Shown here piece by piece: positions 43,403-51,375 of a stretch of DNA of 54,933 bases; position 1 is the first letter of the stretch; every line of letters begins with the position of its first letter. The notes below the pieces were generated by a model that was not told the DNA's origin, made no database searches, and was given only the letters and a program-made list of their open reading frames with translations. Made by a program: the position numbers and the translations under genes. The DNA comes from Pyxidicoccus fallax (GTDB lineage Bacteria > Myxococcota > Myxococcia > Myxococcales > Myxococcaceae). The stretch spans positions 1 to 54,933 of the forward strand of contig NZ_JABBJJ010000041.1 of the NCBI RefSeq assembly GCF_012933655.1, given 5' to 3'.

Positions 43403-44251
43403 CTACGGATGGGCGCTGTCCCATGCCGAGCCGTAATACTCGGGGTAGGTCTGGCCGTTGGTGCTGGTCACCACCTTGCCCGTCTTGAAGCCATCCAGGA
43501 CGGCATCGTACCCCGCCTTCTCACCAATGGCACGCAGCTGCTCGTCCGTCAGGTCGGGGTCCTTCTTCTTCGCGTCCTTCACGGCCTGCTTGTAGGCGTC
43601 GTTGTACTCCTTCTCCAGCGGGAAGGAGGCGGTCACGTTCTTGCCGTTGGCCACCAGCTCGTTCTTGGCCTTGATGCTGTCGACGGTGCCGCGCACTTCC
43701 TCGTCCAGCATCTTCTGGACGTAGTCGCCGCGCGTGTCGTTGACGATGTCGGCCTTCGGGCCGTCGATGCTCGCCTTGGCGTGGTTGACTTCGTGGACGA
43801 GCGTGAGCGCCGCTTCCTGGGGGTCCTGGCTGCGGTCGATGACGATCTTGTTGCCGTCCCAATACGAGCCACCGCCGTCGGCGAACTCCACCGGAATCTT
43901 CTTGTCCTCGAGGTACTTCACGGCCGCCGCGCCCGTCGGCGAGTCCGCGAGGATGTCCTTCACGTCCTTGAGCTTCTGCGCGTCCTTCGCCGCCTGGACG
44001 ACCTTCTGGACGACCTCGCCCACGCCTCCACCGACGCCCCCCGCGCCGCCGCCACCACCACCGAAGATGCCCTCGATGCCGTCCTTCACCTTCTCGAAGG
44101 CGTCCTTGAAGAAGTCGCCCACCGGTCCGGGCTGGCTGGCCTTGTTGGTGCTCTCGGCCGCCGCGGGGCGGGGGCTCACGGGCGCCTGCGGAGCCCGCGT
44201 CTCGGTCGTCTGCGCCGGGCGACCGCCGCGGCCAATTCCGTCAATGCCCAT
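43403..44251 (-). CDS. HEXXH putative metallopeptidase with disordered N-terminus
   Basis: 282 residues from ATG 44249-44251, preceded by GGGGAGAG. Residues 1-45 are Pro/Ala/Thr-rich and disordered-looking; 63-78 is almost pure Gly/Ala/Val. The C-terminal half holds VHEVNHAKAS (His153-His157), a zincin HEXXH motif, and DEEVRG at 183-188, where an acidic residue could be the third zinc ligand. There is no signal peptide, but the flexible head and Gly hinge are typical of proteins loaded into an export machine. Similar HEXXH domains occur as polymorphic-toxin and eCIS/T6SS cargo. Specific family not recognised; peptidase activity is inferred from the motif. Confidence 0.65.
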   Translation of the reverse strand: MGIDGIGRGGRPAQTTETRAPQAPVSPRPAAAESTNKASQPGPVGDFFKDAFEKVKDGIEGIFGGGGGGAGGVGGGVGEVVQKVVQAAKDAQKLKDVKDILADSPTGAAAVKYLEDKKIPVEFADGGGSYWDGNKIVIDRSQDPQEAALTLVHEVNHAKASIDGPKADIVNDTRGDYVQKMLDEEVRGTVDSIKAKNELVANGKNVTASFPLEKEYNDAYKQAVKDAKKKDPDLTDEQLRAIGEKAGYDAVLDGFKTGKVVTSTNGQTYPEYYGSAWDSAHP

Positions 44252-44451
44252 GGTTGCTCTCCCCAAAAAGAATCAACTCCACGTCCTATTTTCGTCGAAG
44301 GCCTCCCCGGGGTTGCGTCCGCGCCTACCTGCCCCCAGGTGGGAGACGCGGCCGTGAGGGAAAAGCCCAGCCTTCTCAGGGGCTTTGCGGGGCCCCCGCG
44401 CCGGAAAGGCCCTCGCGGACACCCCGTGGAACGTGGGAAACCCCAAGCGCC

Positions 44452-45018
44452 ATGCGATCATCCCTCCTGCTCTGCACCCTCCTGTTGTCCCTTGGCTGCG
44501 CCCGCTCCCTGGAGCCCACCGGACGGACACCGGACGCGGCGCCAGAAGCGGAGCGCGGCACGTCCGGGGCCGGGTCGACGCACGATGCGGCCACCGCTGA
44601 CGCGACACGGCACGCCGGAGCGACGGAGCCGGAGCGTCCCGACGGAGCCCCGTCACGGCACGACGCGCCGGAGGCCCCTCCGCGCTCCGAATCACGCGAT
44701 GCGGGGCCTCGGGCGGAAGCCTCCCCCCGCGTGGAAGTGCGCGACGCGGGGCGTCAGGACGAGGCCGCCGCGGAGTGCCGGAGCGACAATGACTGTACTC
44801 TCACGCTCGTGCCGGAAGGGGACTGTTGCCCGCGCCTGTGCGTGGGGCGCGCGGTGCCCGTCGCGGAGCATTTGAAGCTCGACGCGCGCCAGCGCGCATG
44901 CGAGGAGCGCGGCAGGGCCTGTCCGGACCCTGTCTGCGCGCGGCCGCGCACCCGTCCCGTGGCGATGTGCACTGGCGGGCGTTGCACGACGCGAATGCTG
45001 CCATTGGAGGAGCGCTGA
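44452..45018 (+). CDS. Cys-rich lipoprotein with disordered linker
   Basis: 188 residues from ATG 44452. Signal MRSSLLLCTLLLSLGCARS with lipobox LSLGC. About 90 residues of Ala/Pro/Arg/Glu-rich disordered sequence with repeated RDAG, SRHDA and TRHAG units follow. The C-terminal 75 residues hold about eight cysteines (CRSDNDCTLTLVPEGDCCPRLCVGR, CEERGRACPDPVC, CTGGRC), likely a disulphide-bonded surface domain. The pattern C-x-D-x-D-C-x(n)-CCP is common in myxobacterial lipoproteins. Function unknown. Confidence 0.68.
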   Translation: MRSSLLLCTLLLSLGCARSLEPTGRTPDAAPEAERGTSGAGSTHDAATADATRHAGATEPERPDGAPSRHDAPEAPPRSESRDAGPRAEASPRVEVRDAGRQDEAAAECRSDNDCTLTLVPEGDCCPRLCVGRAVPVAEHLKLDARQRACEERGRACPDPVCARPRTRPVAMCTGGRCTTRMLPLEER

Positions 45019-45094
45019 CCTCCCAGAGGTCCAGGGCTCCGAAGTACGCTGGCCACGCAGACGGTGGTTCTTCCACGCCCCTCGGGAGGGACAC

Positions 45095-45706
45095 ATGAAG
45101 CGCTGGAGTGTGGTGATGGCAGCGGTCGCGCTGTGTGCGGGCTGTGAAGGCAACAAGAAGGAGGACCGGCCCACGCGTGCGCAGCTGCGCAGGACGGGGC
45201 CGGCCACGGTGGAGGTCGTCCCCACGGACGGACAGCTCCCCTACTGCATGCTCTACACGGTGTCCGAGAAGGGCGTCATCCGGCAGCTCACGCTGACGCG
45301 GGAGAACCGCTCCATCCGGTGCGACCCCAAAAAGCCCGTGGCCAACACGAGCTTCCGCATCCCCGTCCAGGAGGGGAAGGTGCGGATGTACATCTTCTTC
45401 TCCGACGACCGCATCCCCGCGGGTCCGGTGGCACAGCAGCTCTACGACTTGCGCGGCCAGGACCGCATCAACGCCATGGACCTGCGCCTGCCCGGACGCG
45501 TGTTCGTGGAGACGCTGGAGTTCACCCCCGAGGAGTCCTCTCCGCCCGTGACGGGTGGCGTGGTCGGCGCGGGAGGCGAGCTCGTCGACGGCGGCACCAG
45601 CGGCGGCGCCAACGGCAATGGCAACGCGGCGCCCGGCACGGGCGTCCCGGTGCTCGCGGATGGTGGAACCCTGGGCGGTCCGGCCGCCACCGAAGAGGCG
45701 CCCTGA
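45095..45706 (+). CDS. Lipoprotein of unknown function
   Basis: 203 residues from ATG 45095, after GGGAGGGACAC. Signal MKRWSVVMAAVALCAGCEG with lipobox ALCAGC. The middle part (about 30-145) looks like a beta-sheet domain with two cysteines (LPYCMLYTV and SIRCDPKKP). The C-terminal 55 residues are a Gly/Asn/Pro-rich linker (VVGAGGELVDGGTSGGANGN). It follows the previous lipoprotein after 76 bases. Confidence 0.68.
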   Translation: MKRWSVVMAAVALCAGCEGNKKEDRPTRAQLRRTGPATVEVVPTDGQLPYCMLYTVSEKGVIRQLTLTRENRSIRCDPKKPVANTSFRIPVQEGKVRMYIFFSDDRIPAGPVAQQLYDLRGQDRINAMDLRLPGRVFVETLEFTPEESSPPVTGGVVGAGGELVDGGTSGGANGNGNAAPGTGVPVLADGGTLGGPAATEEAP

Positions 45707-45713
45707 AGCACGC

Positions 45714-45737
45714 CGGGGGAGGCACTCACCTCCCCCG
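45714..45737. terminator. Bidirectional hairpin terminator
   Basis: CGGGGGAGG (45714-45722) and CCTCCCCCG (45729-45737) form a perfect 9-bp stem with loop CACTCA, in the 48 bases between the convergent lipoprotein and alcohol dehydrogenase genes. Confidence 0.65.
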
Positions 45738-45754
45738 AGCACCGGTCCGCGTCG

Positions 45755-46939
45755 TCAGAAGGCCTCGCGGACCATGGCCAGCAGGTCGGCCTCGGTCACC
45801 TTGCGCGGGTTGCTCAGGTGCGAGGCGTCCTGGAAGGCCTTGTCGGCAATCCTGGGCAGGTCCTTCTCCTGCACGCCCGCGTCGCGCAGGCGCGCGGGGA
45901 TGCCGATGGCGGCGTTGAGCCGGCGCACGCGGTCGATGGCGTTGCTCGCGAGCACCTCCTCACGCGCGTTGGACGTGTCACCCATGGCCACGGCCACGCG
46001 GGCCAGCCGCGCCGTGCAGACCGCGCGGTTGAACTCCATCACCACCGGCAGGACGATGGCGTTGGACAGGCCGTGGTGCACGTTGGAGACCGGCGTGAGC
46101 GCGTGCGCCAGCGCGTGACAGGCCCCCAGTCCCTTCTGGAAGGCCATGGCGCCCTCCATGGCCGCCACCATCATGTCCGTGCGCGCGGCCAGGTTCGTCC
46201 CCTCGCGCACCGCCGTCACCAGCGAGCGTCCCACGCGGTGGATGCCGTCGATGGCCACCGCGTCCGCCAGCGGGTGGAAGCCATTGGCCAGGTACGCCTC
46301 CAGGCAGTGCGTGAAGGCATCCATGCCCGTGGCGGCGGTGACGCCGGGAGGCAGCCCCAGCGTCAGCTCCGGGTCGCAGATGGCCGCCTTCGGCAGCAGG
46401 TACGGGCTGAAGATGACCGTCTTGCGGCCCGTGTCCTCCAGCGTCACCACGCCCGAGCGCCCCACCTCGGAGCCGGTGCCGGCGGTGGTGGGAATGGCGA
46501 TGAGCGGCGGCAGGTCGTCGCGCACGTACTGGTCGCCGCCCTTCGCGTCGTCATAGTGGCTGAGCGGCGGCTCGTGCGTGGTGAGCAACTGCACCAGCTT
46601 GCCCGCGTCCAGCGCGCTGCCGCCGCCCAGGGCGACGATGCCGTCGCAGTTCGCCTTCCGGTACGCCTCCAGGCCGGCGAAGACGTCGCGCTCGGTGGGG
46701 TTGGGCTCCACGCGGTCGAAGACGGCGCACTCCAGGCCGGCGGCCTTCATCACCTCCAGCACCCGCGAGGCCAGTCCCGCCTTCACCACGCCCGCGTCCG
46801 TCACCAGCAGCGGGCGCTTCATGTTCAGGCGCTGCGCCTGCGCGGGCAGCCGCTGCAGGGCCCCGGCGCCGAAGACGATGCGCGTGGGCCAGGCCATCTC
46901 GGTGACACGCGGCTCGGTGGGGATGTCGAACGGCTTCAT
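45755..46939 (-). CDS. Iron-containing alcohol dehydrogenase
   Basis: 394 residues from ATG 46937-46939, placed six bases after AGGAG. An in-frame ATG at 46961-46963, overlapping the upstream stop, would add eight residues. Type III (Fe-dependent) dehydrogenase: NAD motif GIVALGGGSALDAGK, IPTTAGTGSEVGRSGVV, and metal ligands in TGMDAFTHCLEAYLA, LGACHALAHALTPV and NVHHGLSNA. Members oxidise or reduce short alcohols and aldehydes. It shares an operon with a glutamine-synthetase-like ligase, pointing to metabolism of an amino alcohol or aldehyde product. Confidence 0.92.
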   Translation of the reverse strand: MKPFDIPTEPRVTEMAWPTRIVFGAGALQRLPAQAQRLNMKRPLLVTDAGVVKAGLASRVLEVMKAAGLECAVFDRVEPNPTERDVFAGLEAYRKANCDGIVALGGGSALDAGKLVQLLTTHEPPLSHYDDAKGGDQYVRDDLPPLIAIPTTAGTGSEVGRSGVVTLEDTGRKTVIFSPYLLPKAAICDPELTLGLPPGVTAATGMDAFTHCLEAYLANGFHPLADAVAIDGIHRVGRSLVTAVREGTNLAARTDMMVAAMEGAMAFQKGLGACHALAHALTPVSNVHHGLSNAIVLPVVMEFNRAVCTARLARVAVAMGDTSNAREEVLASNAIDRVRRLNAAIGIPARLRDAGVQEKDLPRIADKAFQDASHLSNPRKVTEADLLAMVREAF

Positions 46940-46962
46940 CTCGGACTCCTCTGTCGGGCTCA

Positions 46963-48426
46963 TCAGATGAGCTCCAGGTAGCGCTCCAGCTCCCAGTTGG
47001 TGACGGCGCGCTCGTACTGGCGCACCTCCCACTCGCGCGTGCGCACGAAGTGGTCCACGAAGCCCTCGCCCAGCAGCTCCCGCGCGCGCTCGCTGTTCTT
47101 GAGCAGCGCCACCGCTTCCTTCAGGTTGCGCGGCAGCGGCCGGGCCTGGGCCTGCGCGTACGCGTTGGCGTTGCAGGGCGCGGGCGGCTCCACCTCGTTC
47201 TCGATGCCCCACAGGCCCGCGGCCAGGCTCACCGCCATGCCGATGTACGCGTTCATGTCCGCGGCGAGCTGCCGGTATTCGATGCGCATCGCCTTGGCGT
47301 TCTCGCCGATGACGCGGATGGCGGTGGTGCGGTTCTCCAGGCCCCACGTCGCGGTGGTGGGCGCCCAGGTGTTCTCCACGCTGCGCTTGTAGCTGTTGAT
47401 GGTGGGCCAGTAGAGCGCCGTCAGCTCCGGCATCAGCTCGAGCTGCCCGCCGATGTAGTGGCGCATGAGCCGGCTCATGCCGTGGGGCTCGCCCTCCTCG
47501 TGGAAGAGGTTGTGCTCGCCCTTCAGGTCCCACAGCGACTGGTGCACGTGCCCCGAGCAGCCCGGCAGCTTCGCGTTCACCTTGGCCATGAAGCACGCGG
47601 TGAGGCCGTGACGCGCGCAGATCTCCTTCACCACCGTCTTGAAGAGCGCCGCCTTGTCCGCCGCCTTCTCGAGGTCGTCGTAGCGGATGGCGGCCTCGAA
47701 GACACCGGGGCCCGTCTCCGTGTGGAAGCCCTCGATGTTCAGCCCCATGCCGTTGCACCCGTCGATGAGCGCGTGCACCAGCGGCGCGTTGAGCGAGGTG
47801 CGCAGCCACGAGTAGCCGAACATGCCCGGCGTCAGCGGCGTCAGCTCCTGGAAGCCCTTCTCCTTCAGGCTGTGCGGCTGCTCCTTGAAGATGAAGAACT
47901 CGTACTCCGCGCCGAAGCGCGGCAGGTAGCCCAGCTCACGCGCGCGCGCGCCCACCTTCTGGAGCAGCTGCCGGGGGCTGGCCTCGTAGGGCGTGCCGTC
48001 CGGGTTGACGAAGTCCAGGATGAAGGCCGCCGTGTCCGGCTCCCAGGGAATGATGCGCCCGGTGGACGTGTCCACCTTCGCGTGCGCGTCCGGGTAGCCC
48101 GTGTGCCAGCCCGTCACCTTCGTGTTGTCCAGGAGCTCGTCGCCGAGGTCCCACCCGAAGACGACGTCACAGAAGCCGAGGCCGCCCTTGGCCGCGCTGA
48201 GGAACTTGTCGAGGGAGATGTACTTGCCACGCCAGACGCCATCGACGTCCATCGCGGCCACCTTCACCTTCTTCACACCCTTCTCGTCCAGCCACCGGCG
48301 CAGGGTGTCCGACCCATCGGAGTCGCGAGGAGAGGCACCACCCCGCGTGGTCTCGCGCTCCTTGGCTCGAGCCCTGCGGGCCATGGCGGGATGGGTGAGG
48401 ACCTTCGCCTTGGAACGGGTCGGCAT
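46963..48426 (-). CDS. Glutamine synthetase-like ligase (gamma-glutamylpolyamine synthetase type)
   Basis: 487 residues from ATG 48424-48426, after AGGAAGGAACCC. The glutamine synthetase fold is shown by RFGAEYEFFIF, GPGVFEAAIRYDDLEKAAD, ACFMAKVNAKLPGCSGHVHQS, ENTWAPTTATWGLENRTTAIRV and RIEYRQLAADMNAYIGMA. Real GlnA has GSGMHVHQS and a PGADANPYL; the changes here (and the Asn-Ala after AADM) match the PuuA/GlnA3-type enzymes that attach glutamate to polyamines or amino alcohols instead of ammonia. A basic N-terminal tail of about 35 residues is extra. The substrate cannot be read from sequence. Confidence 0.88.
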   Translation of the reverse strand: MPTRSKAKVLTHPAMARRARAKERETTRGGASPRDSDGSDTLRRWLDEKGVKKVKVAAMDVDGVWRGKYISLDKFLSAAKGGLGFCDVVFGWDLGDELLDNTKVTGWHTGYPDAHAKVDTSTGRIIPWEPDTAAFILDFVNPDGTPYEASPRQLLQKVGARARELGYLPRFGAEYEFFIFKEQPHSLKEKGFQELTPLTPGMFGYSWLRTSLNAPLVHALIDGCNGMGLNIEGFHTETGPGVFEAAIRYDDLEKAADKAALFKTVVKEICARHGLTACFMAKVNAKLPGCSGHVHQSLWDLKGEHNLFHEEGEPHGMSRLMRHYIGGQLELMPELTALYWPTINSYKRSVENTWAPTTATWGLENRTTAIRVIGENAKAMRIEYRQLAADMNAYIGMAVSLAAGLWGIENEVEPPAPCNANAYAQAQARPLPRNLKEAVALLKNSERARELLGEGFVDHFVRTREWEVRQYERAVTNWELERYLELI

Positions 48427-48547
48427 GGGTTCCTTCCTTGCTGGCCGCCGAGGGTGGCGGACGTGCCATCGATGCGCAGCTTGAGCCCACTCGGTGAGTG
48501 GTCAGGAGCGGACACGCGTGGCACGAGACGTTAGGAACGAGGCACGG

Positions 48548-49303
48548 ATGCGGCAACCTGCGGCGGTGAAGAACGTCCTCTTGCTGAAAGCCGGCGACGC
48601 GGCCCTCCCGGTGCGCCTCTCCGTGGGCGACTACGAGTCGTGGTTTCTGCAAACCATTGGACTGTCCAACTACCGATTCGACATCCTCCACGTGCACCGC
48701 GACGCCCCGCTGCCGGCCAGCGCGGACGGGTACGACGCGGTGATGATGACGGGCTCGCCCGCCTCGGTGACGCAGCCGGCGCCGTGGATGGAGCGCGCCG
48801 CGGACTTCATGGTGGAGGCGGGCGAGCGGGGCACACCCGTGCTCGGCGTGTGCTTCGGCCAGCAGCTATTGGCCCATGCGTACGGGGGCCGTGTGACACG
48901 CAACCCCCAGGGCCGGGAGATAGGCACCGTGGAGGTGGCGCTCACCAACGAGGGCCGCGAGGACCCGCTCTTCGACGGGCTGTCCGAGCGCTTCGCCGTA
49001 CAGGCCACCCACGAGGACATCGTCTCCCAGGTCCCCGAGGGCGCGCGCGTGCTGGCCGGAAACGCCAACACGTCCGCCCAGGCGCTGGCCTTCCGGCCGA
49101 ACGTGCGCGGCGTGCAGTTCCACCCCGAGGTGACTCCGGACGCCATGCGCGCCCTCATCCTCGCGCGCCAGGAGGGGCTGGAGCAGGACGCCGTCGCGCG
49201 CGGTGTCGCTCCGGGTGAGCGCGTGCCCCGGCTGCTCGCGGGCTTGTTGCCCACTCCCGCCGGCCCGCGAATCCTGGTGAACTTCCTCGAGCGCTTCACC
49301 TGA
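48548..49303 (+). CDS. Class I glutamine amidotransferase-like hydrolase
   Basis: 251 residues from ATG 48548; a GTG at 48494 in the same frame is a weaker option. The GATase1 nucleophile elbow is GTPVLGVCFGQQLLAHAYGG (Cys102) and the His-Glu of the triad is in GVQFHPEVTP. The N-terminal VLLLKAGDAALPVRLSVGDYESWF resembles stand-alone GMP-synthase-like amidotransferases. Some relatives hydrolyse gamma-glutamyl amides. It is divergent from the glutamine-synthetase-like gene across 121 bases, which suggests a shared pathway. Confidence 0.87.
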   Translation: MRQPAAVKNVLLLKAGDAALPVRLSVGDYESWFLQTIGLSNYRFDILHVHRDAPLPASADGYDAVMMTGSPASVTQPAPWMERAADFMVEAGERGTPVLGVCFGQQLLAHAYGGRVTRNPQGREIGTVEVALTNEGREDPLFDGLSERFAVQATHEDIVSQVPEGARVLAGNANTSAQALAFRPNVRGVQFHPEVTPDAMRALILARQEGLEQDAVARGVAPGERVPRLLAGLLPTPAGPRILVNFLERFT

Positions 49304-49320
49304 CCCGCCCGAGGCCCCAC

Positions 49321-49860
49321 TTGCCGCGTCCCGCACCGTCGATTCTCTTCCTCGCCAGCTTCGTCCTCCTCGCCTCCGCCTGCTCGGATGGAGACCTGTG
49401 CGCCCAGGCCCCGCGCTGCGATGACTCGGAGGCCATCAACTGCGAGACGGGCTGCACCGTGGGCCCCTGCTCCACCGGCCCCACCGTGCAGGAGTGCAAC
49501 GAGGGCACCTCCTGCACCGTCATCCCGGGAGACCGCGAGGACGCGCGCTTCTACCGCTCCCGCGCGGTGTGCGCGAAGTCGCTGAGCGCCTGCGACCCCG
49601 CGGCCGCGCCCCCGCCCGTGTGCGAGGGCGAGCGCTTCGTCACCGGCTGCAGCGCCTACCGCCGCGACATCCGCGTCCCGTGCTCCCAGGCGGGGCTGTA
49701 CTTCGCCCAGGTGCCGGCGTGCTGCCGGGGCGGCGCGGCGGATGGCGGCGCGGACGCGGGCACGGCGGATGGTGGCTCGGATGCAGGCACCCCGGACGCG
49801 GGGACGGGAGATGGTGGGATTCCCGACGCTGGCGGCACCCGAGCCGACGCGGGACGTTGA
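49321..49860 (+). CDS. Cys-rich lipoprotein with Asp-Gly/Ala repeat tail
   Basis: 179 residues from TTG 49321; no ATG or GTG gives a signal peptide. Signal PSILFLASFVLLASACSDG with lipobox ASAC. The mature part has about 15 cysteines (CAQAPRCDDSEAINCETGC, CTVGPCSTG, CNEGTSC), then a tail of DGGADAG, DGGSDAG, DAGTGDGG repeats likely to be a surface stalk. It starts 17 bases after the amidotransferase gene. Function unknown. Confidence 0.68.
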   Translation: MPRPAPSILFLASFVLLASACSDGDLCAQAPRCDDSEAINCETGCTVGPCSTGPTVQECNEGTSCTVIPGDREDARFYRSRAVCAKSLSACDPAAAPPPVCEGERFVTGCSAYRRDIRVPCSQAGLYFAQVPACCRGGAADGGADAGTADGGSDAGTPDAGTGDGGIPDAGGTRADAGR

Positions 49861-49962
49861 GCAATCCGCGTTGGGCCCGGCCACCGTCGAGGGCAGGCCA
49901 GCGGGCGAGCGGCGCGCTCCCTATCCTGGTCGCATGGGGCGCCACGAGCGCCGGGGTGCGAC

Positions 49963-50766
49963 ATGAATCCTCTCGTCCTGCGTTACCGCCGGTGGAAGCG
50001 GCAGCTCCGCGACCTCGCCGGCTACGTGCACCTGGACCCGAACGCCAACAGCATCGTCCGGCGGACGGACTTCACGAACTGCCCCAAGCCGGTGCTGCTG
50101 CTGTACGGCTTCTTCAGCACCCGGCGCGTCTTCGAGGTGCTGGAGCACCGGCTGCGGCGTGACGGGTACTGCGTCTGGTCCATCCACCTGGGCGGGACGC
50201 TGGACCGCTTCAACACCTACGGCATCGACGTGCTGGCCCAGAAGGTGCGCGAGAAGGTGGAGCGACTCTACGCGCGCTACCCCGGCATGGGGCCGCTCAC
50301 CATCATCGGCCACTCGAAGGGCGGCCTCATCGGCAGCTACTACGTGAAGCGCCTGGGCGGGGACCAGCGGGTGCGCAGCCTGGTGACGCTGGGCACGCCG
50401 CACCGGGGCTCGCGGATGGCGTACCTGGGGTGCGCGACGCTGGGCTGGTTCAGCCGCAGCATGTGGCAATTGACGCCCATGTCCCCCTTCATCAAGTCAC
50501 TGCGCACCGGGGCCTTCCCGCGCGACGTGCGCCTGGTGTCCATCTACTCGCGGGACGACGGGGTGACGCCCTTCCCCTCCGCCCGGGTGGAGGTGGAGGG
50601 CCAGCCCAACGTCTTCAACGTCGAGGTGTCCGGCGTGGGGCACGGCGAGCTGCTCACCCGCCGGGCGGTCTACGAGGTCGTCCGCCGCGAGCTGGCCCTG
50701 GGCTACGGCGAGCCCGCGCCCCCGCCGGTGCTGCGCGCGCTGTCGCTGCCCGGCGCCTCGCCTTGA
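49963..50766 (+). CDS. Alpha/beta hydrolase, lipase-like
   Basis: 267 residues from ATG 49963. The catalytic elbow is IIGHSKGGLIGSYY (Ser118), the oxyanion region VLLLYGFFSTRRVF, then LVTLGTPHRGSRMAYL, the acid in YSRDDGVTPFPSA and the His in VSGVGHGELLT. This is the pattern of bacterial triacylglycerol lipases and PGAP1-like esterases. No signal peptide is seen. The next gene starts 15 bases on and is probably cotranscribed. Confidence 0.88.
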   Translation: MNPLVLRYRRWKRQLRDLAGYVHLDPNANSIVRRTDFTNCPKPVLLLYGFFSTRRVFEVLEHRLRRDGYCVWSIHLGGTLDRFNTYGIDVLAQKVREKVERLYARYPGMGPLTIIGHSKGGLIGSYYVKRLGGDQRVRSLVTLGTPHRGSRMAYLGCATLGWFSRSMWQLTPMSPFIKSLRTGAFPRDVRLVSIYSRDDGVTPFPSARVEVEGQPNVFNVEVSGVGHGELLTRRAVYEVVRRELALGYGEPAPPPVLRALSLPGASP

Positions 50767-50781
50767 GATAGAGAGAAGGCC

Positions 50782-51240
50782 ATGCCGTCGCGCTGGGACC
50801 ACCTCTTCGACCTCAAGCCCGTCACCCTGCTGGACCACCTCCTGGAGGAGGTGGCGAAGCTCTTGGCCAAGGACCTCCAGCAGTGGCCGCCGCCGGTGCA
50901 GGAGCTGGACCTGGACACCGGTGGCGCCTTCGCGCCCCTCTTCACGGAGCCGCGCCCCCGCCCCTCCCCCGCCGTCTACACCGAGGCGCTGCGGCTGACG
51001 CGCTGGGAGCTGGAGCACGACACGGACGCGTACGACGACTACATGCGCAACAAGCGCTACCTGGAGCGCGGCCTGGCCCCGGAGGACCGGATGCCGCTGC
51101 TGTTCCTCAGCCGCTGGCTCACCGAGCAGATGACGGGCCTGGGCGAGGCCACCGAGGGGCGCGTCAAGCGCAAGCACATGCGCGAGTGCCTGGACCGGCT
51201 GGAGTCGAAGCTGCGCCTCTTCGTGGTGCCCGGCGCCTGA
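50782..51240 (+). CDS. Protein of unknown function, downstream of the lipase
   Basis: 152 residues from ATG 50782, after GAGAGAAGGCC. It is charged and mostly helical, with LDHLLEEVAKLLAKDLQQWPPPVQELDLDTGG near the N-terminus and a basic C-terminal helix (GRVKRKHMRECLDRLESKLRLF). No membrane segment, signal or known domain. High Arg/Glu content and codon use like the neighbours argue that it is real. Confidence 0.65.
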   Translation: MPSRWDHLFDLKPVTLLDHLLEEVAKLLAKDLQQWPPPVQELDLDTGGAFAPLFTEPRPRPSPAVYTEALRLTRWELEHDTDAYDDYMRNKRYLERGLAPEDRMPLLFLSRWLTEQMTGLGEATEGRVKRKHMRECLDRLESKLRLFVVPGA

Positions 51241-51375
51241 GCCTGCCCGCCTGGCGGCCCGGCGCTGTCCCAGCGGACGATTATCGTCCAGCCACCACCG
51301 GATGATGGCGGGCCGCGCGGGCCCGCCCGCCCGCACTTGTCACGGCGTGGGCACTGCCATAAGCCACACGCCACC

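Noticed and set aside
45755-47809. Apparent 684-residue fusion ending in the Fe-type dehydrogenase
   Set aside because: The first 280 residues are an off-frame reading of the glutamine-synthetase-like gene. The dehydrogenase has its own AGGAG and ATG at 46937-46939.
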